DNA from: Streptomyces fructofermentans
GTDB lineage: Bacteria; Actinomycetota; Actinomycetes; Streptomycetales; Streptomycetaceae
DNA length: 64,000 nucleotides
Direction: 5' to 3'
NCBI RefSeq assembly: GCF_014651055.1
Contig: NZ_BMWD01000009.1
Coordinates: 212,358-276,357, forward strand
Part shown: piece after piece, positions 58,459 through 64,000 of the stretch
Layout: every line of letters starts with the position of its first letter
Position numbering within the stretch: the first letter of the stretch is position 1
Notes under the pieces: model-generated
The model's database searches: none
The model's input: only the letters and a program-made list of their open reading frames with translations
What the model was told of the DNA's origin: nothing
Translations under genes and position numbers: made by a program

Positions 58459-59516
58459 CCGCGCTCCCAGAAGGCAGGACCGACGGGCTCTTCGAAGTCG
58501 CTGAGCGCCTCGAGGTAGCCCTCGTCGTTCACGCCGATGCGCAGCTGCGGAAGGGCGTGACCGGCCGGGCCGAAGATGACTCGGGCACCGTCGGAGAGGT
58601 CGAAGGTGGACTGGTGGCAGGGGCACAGCACGTGGTGCGTCTGCTGCTCGTACAGGGAGATCGGGCAGCCCACGTGGGTGCAGATCTTCGAGTACGCCAC
58701 GATGCCCTCGTAGGACCACGCGAGCTCTTGCTTGTCCTTGATGTCGTCGGGCTGGAGCCGGACGATCATCAGGGCTGCCTTGGCGATCTCGTTCTGGAAG
58801 TCGTGGTCGTGCTCCTCCAGGCCCTCGGGCATGGCGAAGGTCAGCGACCCCACGACGACGTCCGCGGGACGCAGCGGCTCGTTGGTGTTCATGTTGACGA
58901 GCAGCTTGCCCTTGGACCACAGCGTGTGCCGCAGCTTGTCCTCGGGCAGCGGACCGAGGTCGCGCAGCAGGACGATGCCGGAGAGCGGGACCAGGGTCAG
59001 CGCGCCGAACATCGTGTTGCGGATGAGCTTGCGGCGGCCGAGGCCCGACTCCTGCGCGCCTTCCTTGAAGTCGGCGAGGACCTTGGCCTTGACCTCGGGC
59101 TCGGCGGCGATGGGGTGCCGCTCGTCCGTGATCTCGACGTCGGACATCAGGGTGCGGGCCCAGTGGACCGCGCCCGCGCCGATGCAGAACAGCGCCAGGC
59201 CGAGCGTCATGCCCAGGGCGAAGTTCAGCCCGCTGATGTGACCCAGCGGGAAGATGTAGACGATCTCGTCCTTGGGGATCGCCACGAACGCGGCGATGAA
59301 GCCGATCGTGGCGAGCATCGAGAGCGTGAACAGGAAGGCGACCGCGCGCTCGGACCGCTTGGCGGCCCGCTCGTCGATGTCCTGGATGCGGTGCTCGTGC
59401 GGCGGCAGACCGGGATCCGCGAACGGGTCCTTCTCGTCCGCGACGCGTACGGCGCCGTGCTCGTCGGCGGCCCGCTCGGCGGGCAGGTTCTCTTCTGGGG
59501 TGTCTTGGCTACTCAT
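58455..59516 (-). CDS. qcrA: Rieske iron-sulfur subunit of cytochrome bc1
   Basis: 353 residues from ATG 59516. An acidic N-terminus (about 60 residues) is followed by three membrane helices (about 62-82, 93-115, 175-195), the actinobacterial plan; other bacteria have one. The Rieske cluster motifs CTHVGC and CPCHQS (two Cys and two His ligands) lie near residues 285 and 304. It passes electrons from quinol to QcrC and overlaps qcrC and qcrB by four bases each. Confidence 0.97.
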   Translation of the reverse strand: MSSQDTPEENLPAERAADEHGAVRVADEKDPFADPGLPPHEHRIQDIDERAAKRSERAVAFLFTLSMLATIGFIAAFVAIPKDEIVYIFPLGHISGLNFALGMTLGLALFCIGAGAVHWARTLMSDVEITDERHPIAAEPEVKAKVLADFKEGAQESGLGRRKLIRNTMFGALTLVPLSGIVLLRDLGPLPEDKLRHTLWSKGKLLVNMNTNEPLRPADVVVGSLTFAMPEGLEEHDHDFQNEIAKAALMIVRLQPDDIKDKQELAWSYEGIVAYSKICTHVGCPISLYEQQTHHVLCPCHQSTFDLSDGARVIFGPAGHALPQLRIGVNDEGYLEALSDFEEPVGPAFWERG

Positions 59517-60322
59517 GACTTCTTGGCCTTTGCGGTCCGGGCGGCGACCCATACGGCCACGGCGATCAGTCCGCCGAGTCCGAAGATCCAGCCGAAGAGT
59601 CCCTCGCTGACCGGCCCCAGGCCGCCCAGCTCCAGACCACCGGGGCTGGCCGAGTCGTCACTGTTGACCACGTCGAGGTACGCGATGATGTCCTGCTTGT
59701 TCTTCTCCGTCAGCGTGGTGTCGGGGAAGGACGGCATGTTCTGCGGGCCGGTCTGCATGGCCTCGTAGATGTGCTTCGGGTCGACGTCCTCCAGCGTGGG
59801 GGCGTACTTGCCGTTCGTCAGCGCGCCACCCTTGCCGGTGAAGTTGTGGCACTGCGCGCAGTTCGTACGGAAGAGTTCGCCGCCCTCGGCGATGTCCGCG
59901 CCCTCGGGGCTGTACTGCTCCTCCGTCGGCACGCTCGGGCCGGCGCCCAGCGCGGCGACGAACGCCGCGAGCTGGTCGATCTCGGCCTGCGAGTAGATGA
60001 CCTTCTTCGCCGGAATCTGCGCGCCCGGCTGCTGGGCGGGCATACGGCCGGTACCGACCTGGAAGTCGACGGCGGCAGCGCCGACGCCCACCAGGCTGGG
60101 ACCGTCGGTGGTGCCCTCACCGCCGGTGCCGTGGCAGCTGGCGCAGCCGACGGCGTAGAGCTTCTTGCCCTCGTCGATGGCGAGGGACTGGGCGGATGTA
60201 TCGGCCTGCGCCTTGTCCGCGGGCGCGAACGCGGTGTACAGCCCCCCGGTGGCCGCCAGCGCGAGGAGTAGGACGACGACCGCCGCCAGCGGATGGCGTC
60301 GTCGTGCGGAGAGCTTTTTCAC
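59513..60322 (-). CDS. qcrC: Diheme cytochrome c subunit of cytochrome bc1
   Basis: 269 residues. N-terminal membrane anchor (about 12-33), two cytochrome c domains with haem sites CASCH (about 59) and CAQCH (about 154), and a C-terminal membrane helix (about 240-262). Likely Met ligands occur in GRMPAQ and QNMPSFP. Actinobacteria lack a soluble cytochrome c, so this subunit delivers electrons directly to the aa3 oxidase. The gene lies 65 bp after ctaE. Confidence 0.97.
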   Translation of the reverse strand: MKKLSARRRHPLAAVVVLLLALAATGGLYTAFAPADKAQADTSAQSLAIDEGKKLYAVGCASCHGTGGEGTTDGPSLVGVGAAAVDFQVGTGRMPAQQPGAQIPAKKVIYSQAEIDQLAAFVAALGAGPSVPTEEQYSPEGADIAEGGELFRTNCAQCHNFTGKGGALTNGKYAPTLEDVDPKHIYEAMQTGPQNMPSFPDTTLTEKNKQDIIAYLDVVNSDDSASPGGLELGGLGPVSEGLFGWIFGLGGLIAVAVWVAARTAKAKKS

Positions 60323-60387
60323 GGATTACCCCGGTGTCAGGATCTTCTGCGTCGATGCTGCTGGAATGTGCGCGGGAACGGGCCCGG

Positions 60388-61008
60388 CTACTTGATCATG
60401 TAGATCGTGGCGAAGAGGCCGATCCAGACGACATCGACGAAGTGCCAGTAGTAGGACACGACGATGGCGGCGGTCGCCTGCTCGTGCGTGAACCTGCGGG
60501 CGGCGTAGGTGCGCCCGAGGACCAGCAGGAAGGCGATGAGACCACCCGTCACGTGCAGGCCGTGGAAGCCGGTGGTCAGGTAGAACACCGAGCCGTAGGG
60601 GTCGGAGGAGAGCGAGAGCCCGTCCTTCTTGACCAGCTCGGTGTACTCGTAGACCTGGCCGCCGATGAAGATCGCACCCATCACGAAGGTGACGATGAAC
60701 CACATCCGGAGCTTCTTCACGTCCCCGCGCTCGGCCGCGAACACGCCGAGCTGGCAGGTGAGGGAGGAGAGCACCAGGATCGTGGTGTTGGTGGCCGAGA
60801 ACGGGAAGTTCAAGGCATGCGCCTTCTCACTCCAGAACTCGGCCCCTGTCACCGATCGCAGGGTGAAGTACATCGCGAAGAGGGCCGCGAAGAACATCAG
60901 CTCGGAACTCAGCCAGATGATGGTTCCGACGCTGGTGAGGTTCGGCCGATTGACCGACGGGTGCGCGTGCCCGGTTTCTACTGTCGTTGCTGTCGCCACG
61001 ACCGACAT
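60388..61008 (-). CDS. ctaE: Cytochrome c oxidase subunit III
   Basis: 206 residues with five membrane helices, the short actinobacterial form. Conserved parts: IIWLSSELMFFAALFAMYF (Glu in helix 1), GFHGLHVTGGLIAFLL, and the final YYWHFVDVVWIGLFATIY. It is the first gene of ctaE-qcrC-qcrA-qcrB. The ATG lies in the middle of a perfect inverted repeat and has no ribosome-binding site, which is unusual for such a strongly expressed gene. Confidence 0.96.
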   Translation of the reverse strand: MSVVATATTVETGHAHPSVNRPNLTSVGTIIWLSSELMFFAALFAMYFTLRSVTGAEFWSEKAHALNFPFSATNTTILVLSSLTCQLGVFAAERGDVKKLRMWFIVTFVMGAIFIGGQVYEYTELVKKDGLSLSSDPYGSVFYLTTGFHGLHVTGGLIAFLLVLGRTYAARRFTHEQATAAIVVSYYWHFVDVVWIGLFATIYMIK

Positions 61009-61019
61009 TATGTCGGTCG
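60999..61019. promoter_or_regulatory. Inverted repeat over the ctaE start codon
   Basis: Arms CGACCGACAT and ATGTCGGTCG with a 1-nt centre contain the ctaE initiation codon (61008-61006). It could bind a regulator or fold in the mRNA and hide the start. Confidence 0.6.
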
Positions 61020-61186
61020 CTTATCCCGCCCTCACTCCGGGGGGTGCCGTTCGGGGTGTCTGTGGTGTGTGTCCAGCCCGTATGGCCCATCGAAGCCCTG
61101 TCCGAAGCGGTGTTGACCACGTGGTCGAGGGAGTAGCATCCGCGCATCGGTCCTTGCCCGTACGACGCTGACGTCCCGGAGGAAGA

Positions 61187-61588
61187 ATGCAGCCGACCGC
61201 AACGGTGCTGGTCTACAGCGACGACTCCAACACCCGCGAACAGGTGCGGCTCGCGACGGGCCGCAGGCCCGCGACCGACGTCCCCCAGGTCGAGTTCATC
61301 GAGTGCGCCACACCGGCGGCAGTCATCAAGGAACTGGACCGCGGCGGCGTCGACGTGTGCGTCCTGGACGGCGAGGCCGTGCCGGCCGGCGGGATGGGCA
61401 TCGCCCGGCAGATCAAGGACGAGATCTTCAACTGCCCGCCGGTACTGGTCCTGATGGGGCGCCCGCAGGACGCCTGGCTGGCCACGTGGAGCCGGGCCGA
61501 CGCCGCGGTGACCCTGCCCGTGGACCCGGTGGAGTTCGCCTCGGCGCTGGCCGGTCTGCTGCGGCGCGGCTCCGCACTGAGCGCCTGA
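61187..61588 (+). CDS. Atypical response-regulator receiver-like protein
   Basis: 133 residues with a GGAGGAAG site. The alternating alpha-beta pattern of a receiver is clear: TVLVYSDDSNTREQVR with Asp12-Asp13, VCVLDGEAV with Asp61. The Ser/Thr of strand 4 is missing (LVLMGRPQ), and the strand-5 Lys is replaced (VTLPVDP). There is no output domain and no kinase gene. It probably signals by protein binding without normal phosphotransfer. It is divergent from the respiratory cluster and convergent with the L,D-transpeptidase gene. Confidence 0.8.
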   Translation: MQPTATVLVYSDDSNTREQVRLATGRRPATDVPQVEFIECATPAAVIKELDRGGVDVCVLDGEAVPAGGMGIARQIKDEIFNCPPVLVLMGRPQDAWLATWSRADAAVTLPVDPVEFASALAGLLRRGSALSA

Positions 61589-61691
61589 CCCCCGAGTGCT
61601 GTCAGGAACCCCTCGTACGGCGGCCTGAGGGCCGTCTGCGGCCCCCGCGTCGCGCACCGGCCCTTCGGGGCCCGGCAGGTCCCGCGGAGCC

Positions 61692-63047
61692 CTAGACGGA
61701 CTCCGGGCGCAGTCGCGCGCGGTCCTGGGGGCGGGGTCCCTCGGGGCTTCCGCCCACCAGGGCGCTGCCCTCGCGCCAGTTCTTCCAGGTCAGGTTCCAG
61801 TCGCCGAAGCCGTTGCCGAACGCGTCCATCGTCTCGCCGTCGCTGTTGACGACCTTGACGATGTCCCCGGCGCGGACCGTGTCGAAGAACCACTCGGCGT
61901 TGCCCGTGCTCATGCCGGTGCAGCCGTGGCTGACGTTGGCCGATCCCTGCGAGCCCGTCGACCAGGGCGCGGCGTGCACGTACTCGCCGCTCCAGGTCAC
62001 CCGTGTGGCGTAGTACACGGGCAGGTCGTACGAGTCCGCGCTGCCCTCGGCGATGCCGATGCTGGTGCCGCGCATCCGTACGAAGTACTCCTTGCCCAGC
62101 ACGACCTTGACGCCGTTGCGGGTCTCGAAGCCGGGCTTGCCGGTGGTGACCGGGATCGTGTTGATCTCCGCGCCGTTGCGGTAGACCGTCATCGAGTGGG
62201 TCGAGGCGTCCGTGACGGCCTCGATGCGGTCGCCCGTGGTGAGCTTCAACGGCTTCGCCCTGCCGCCCCAGAGGCGTTCGGCGACCTTCACCCCGGAGAG
62301 GTTGCTGTGCGCCCGGATGGTGGCGTGGGCGGGCCAGTACTCCTTCGGACGGTAGTGCAGCTTCGTGTCGTCCACCCAGTGCCAGGCGCCCTCGACGGAG
62401 GGCCGCGAGTCGACCTTGAGGGCACGTTCCACGACCGCCCGTGACGCCTTGTCCGTGACCGGGACGCTGAGTTCGGCCGTGATCGGCTGGCCCACACCGT
62501 AAGTCCCCTTGTCGGGTCCGAACGTGACGTTCAGCCGCTTCTTCGTCGTCGGCCTGCTGGTGTGGAAGCCGAGGACCTTGCGCCCGGGCGCGCCGTCCTC
62601 GTCCTCGGTGCTGACCCGGACCGTGTAGTGGGCTCCCGCGGCGAGCGGCGTGGTGCTGTGCCAGCGGCCTCCGTCCGCGGAGAGTTCGCCCGCCACGTAC
62701 CGCCCGCCGGCGTCCGTCGCCGTGACGTCGGTGATGCGGCCCTCGGAGTCCTTGACGGTGATCTCCAGCGGCTTGTCCGGGTCGACCTTCCGCCCGTCGC
62801 CCACCGGGGTGTTGAAGGAGATCTGGTCGGCGGCGTCGTAGGGCTCGGAGGAGAGCGGGTGGCCGTCGGAGCCGCAGGCGGTGACGCCCGCGCCGAGTGC
62901 GATCACCAGCAGGGTGCAGCCCACGACGGTGCGGTTCCGCGGGCGTGTCGGGGTCCGGAGAGGCAGCACACCAGGGCCCGGGGGGCTGAGCGCGGCCGGC
63001 CTCTCGACACCGGCTTCGGCGCTCCTGGAAGAAACGGAGTGGCTCAT
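61692..63047 (-). CDS. L,D-transpeptidase lipoprotein
   Basis: 451 residues from ATG 63047; TACGTT lies 6 nt upstream and a ribosome-binding site is lacking. After a cytoplasmic arm comes a hydrophobic segment and a lipobox VTACGSD (Cys about 58). Two Ig-like domains (about 75-290; strands KPLEITVKDSEGRI, NVTFGPDKGTYGVG) precede the YkuD catalytic domain. Its nucleophile Cys is in SANVSHGCTGMS and its His lies in the same motif and in EYVHAAPW. It makes 3-3 cross-links in peptidoglycan, as LdtMt2 does. Confidence 0.93.
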   Translation of the reverse strand: MSHSVSSRSAEAGVERPAALSPPGPGVLPLRTPTRPRNRTVVGCTLLVIALGAGVTACGSDGHPLSSEPYDAADQISFNTPVGDGRKVDPDKPLEITVKDSEGRITDVTATDAGGRYVAGELSADGGRWHSTTPLAAGAHYTVRVSTEDEDGAPGRKVLGFHTSRPTTKKRLNVTFGPDKGTYGVGQPITAELSVPVTDKASRAVVERALKVDSRPSVEGAWHWVDDTKLHYRPKEYWPAHATIRAHSNLSGVKVAERLWGGRAKPLKLTTGDRIEAVTDASTHSMTVYRNGAEINTIPVTTGKPGFETRNGVKVVLGKEYFVRMRGTSIGIAEGSADSYDLPVYYATRVTWSGEYVHAAPWSTGSQGSANVSHGCTGMSTGNAEWFFDTVRAGDIVKVVNSDGETMDAFGNGFGDWNLTWKNWREGSALVGGSPEGPRPQDRARLRPESV

Positions 63048-63124
63048 GGACTCAACGTAGGAACCCGGGTGGGCTCCGGCGCGGCGAGTGGGCCGTGCGG
63101 GGGACGGGACGTGCGGCAAACGAG

Positions 63125-63159
63125 GGAACCCGGACCTCCTGACGGAGTGTCCGGGTTCC
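63125..63159 (-). terminator. Terminator after ctaF
   Basis: A perfect 11-bp hairpin (arms 63125-63135 and 63149-63159, 13-nt loop) lies 16 bp beyond the ctaF stop. Confidence 0.75.
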
Positions 63160-63175
63160 GTGCGCTCGGCGCGTG

Positions 63176-63574
63176 CTACTGGTTCTGGTTCTCTCCGCGG
63201 TAGTACTCGAAGACCCAGCCCCACAGGCCGATCATGATGATCGGGACCGAGAAGTAGAGCAGCCACCAGCCGAAGACGACGCCCATGAAGGCGAGCGCGC
63301 CACCGATGGCGAGGGAGAGCGGCTGCCAGCTGTGCGGGCTGAAGAACCCGACCTCGCCGGCGTCGTCCGCGACGTCGGCCTCCTTGTTGTCCTGGGCGCC
63401 CACGTCGACCCGCCGGGCCGTGAAGGCCAGGTAGTAGCCGATCATGACGCACAGGCCGAAGCCGAGGAACAGCGCCGTGGTGCCGGCGGGCTCCTTGGAC
63501 CACACGCCGTAGACGATCGCCATGGCCAGGACGAAGAACGCCAGCCAGAGGAACATCTTGCCTTGGACCTTCAC
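63176..63574 (-). CDS. ctaF: Cytochrome c oxidase subunit IV (CtaF)
   Basis: 132 residues, GTG overlapping the ctaD stop (GTGA). Four membrane helices (about 7-25, 33-51, 85-103, 105-123) and the conserved C-terminal WGWVFEYYRGE motif identify the actinobacterial subunit IV, which stabilises the aa3 oxidase. It is translated with ctaD and ends that operon. Confidence 0.95.
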   Translation of the reverse strand: MKVQGKMFLWLAFFVLAMAIVYGVWSKEPAGTTALFLGFGLCVMIGYYLAFTARRVDVGAQDNKEADVADDAGEVGFFSPHSWQPLSLAIGGALAFMGVVFGWWLLYFSVPIIMIGLWGWVFEYYRGENQNQ

Positions 63575-64000
63575 TTGCCGGCCTCCTTGCCACCGGTGAG
63601 GGCCTTCTCGCCGTGACCGGCGTTCTCGAGCTGGTCGAGAGCGGCGATCTCGGGGTGGTGCAGGTCGAAGGCCGGGGATTCGGAACGGATCCTGGGCAGG
63701 GTGAGGAAGTTGTGCCGCGGCGGCGGGCAGGACGTGGCCCACTCCAGTGAGCGGCCGTAGCCCCACGGGTCGTCGACCTCGACCTTCTTGCCGTACTTGG
63801 CCGTCTTCCACACGTTGTAGAAGAAGGGCAGGATCGACAGGCCGAGCAGGAACGAACTGATCGTCGAGACCGTGTTGAGCGCGGTGAAGCCGTCGGCCGC
63901 GAGGTAGTCCGCGTACCGGCGCGGCATGCCCTCGGCACCCAGCCAGTGCTGGACGAGGAAGGTGCCGTGGAAGCCGATGAACAGCGTCCAGAAGGTGATC
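63571..64000 (-). CDS. ctaD: Cytochrome c oxidase subunit I (C-terminal part)
   Basis: Only the last 142 residues are inside the window; the gene continues beyond base 64000. Visible are the last two or three helices, with the typical FWTLFIGFHGTFLVQHWLG and GMPRRYADY motifs of subunit I, followed by the tail with EWATSCPPPRHNF. It is the haem a/a3-CuB catalytic subunit that reduces oxygen. The haem and copper ligands lie outside the window. Confidence 0.96.
   Translation of the reverse strand, partial: ITFWTLFIGFHGTFLVQHWLGAEGMPRRYADYLAADGFTALNTVSTISSFLLGLSILPFFYNVWKTAKYGKKVEVDDPWGYGRSLEWATSCPPPRHNFLTLPRIRSESPAFDLHHPEIAALDQLENAGHGEKALTGGKEAGK

Noticed and set aside
1..64000. Mobile elements, CRISPR arrays, phage or biosynthetic gene clusters
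   Set aside because: No transposase, integrase, regular spacer array, capsid, PKS or NRPS gene is seen in any frame.

Overview
The window is chromosomal DNA of a Streptomyces or very close relative. It is extremely GC-rich, third codon positions are almost all G or C, GTG and TTG starts are common, and the families present are typical of streptomycetes: DUF3040, SAV_6107-type HEPN, DUF4126, DUF5304, a PkaF/PknL-like PASTA kinase, a MacS-type sensor kinase, and an actinobacterial qcrCAB-ctaE cluster with a diheme QcrC. From memory, the order matches the S. coelicolor core region around metF, glkA and the qcr/cta genes, and much of it also parallels the M. tuberculosis stretch around Rv2172c-Rv2200c. 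I see no tRNA, rRNA, CRISPR, insertion sequence, phage gene or compositional island, so this is core chromosome.

Layout. 1-4.2 kb: end of a transglutaminase-like membrane protein, DUF3040 protein, methyltransferase, HEPN protein. 4.3-8.2 kb: a self-contained unit of a degenerate ABC ATPase, a YhgE/Pip membrane protein and a TetR regulator, with a TetR-type palindrome in front. 8.5-15.9 kb: DUF4126 protein, phytoene-desaturase-like oxidoreductase, Q/Y/G-rich membrane protein, metF, thiE, an Rv2175c-like DNA-binding protein, a ferredoxin-reductase-like enzyme and a small conserved protein. 15.9-18.3 kb: TPP riboswitch and thiO-thiS-thiG. 18.5-24.2 kb: PASTA kinase, a repeat-rich gap, endonuclease IV-like protein, DUF4396 protein behind a copper (CsoR)-type operator, molybdopterin oxidoreductase, bacterioferritin and its ferredoxin behind an iron box. 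24.3-31.7 kb: class II DAHP synthase, secreted protein, trp leader/attenuator with fused anthranilate synthase, D-lactate dehydrogenase, phosphofructokinase. 31.8-41.7 kb: two-component pair, acyltransferase, esterase, glucokinase, DUF5304/ArsA-like/SRPBCC genes, metallophosphoesterase. 42-50.4 kb: acyl-CoA ligase, PimB'-like mannosyltransferase, GT87 protein, metalloprotease-like lipoprotein, two NlpC/P60 hydrolases. 50.8-55.4 kb: NYN protein, Cys-rich small protein, rhomboid, stand-alone RAM-domain protein, class V PLP enzyme behind a SAM-IV riboswitch. 55.6-64 kb: trpD, ctaE-qcrC-qcrA-qcrB, atypical receiver protein, L,D-transpeptidase, ctaF and the end of ctaD.

Themes. The window combines aromatic amino acid supply (aroH, trpEG, trpD), thiamine and one-carbon/sulfur metabolism (thi genes, metF, SAM-IV), glycolysis (glkA, pfkA, D-LDH), the respiratory supercomplex (qcr/cta), phospholipid and PIM synthesis (acyltransferase, FadD, PimB', GT87), and wall remodelling (P60, L,D-transpeptidase). 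Cis-regulation is unusually legible: two riboswitches, one attenuator, an iron box, a CsoR-like operator, a TetR operator, two BldD-like boxes, many strong terminators, and about eleven genes whose -10 hexamer lies only 6-8 nt from the start codon, which predicts leaderless mRNAs.
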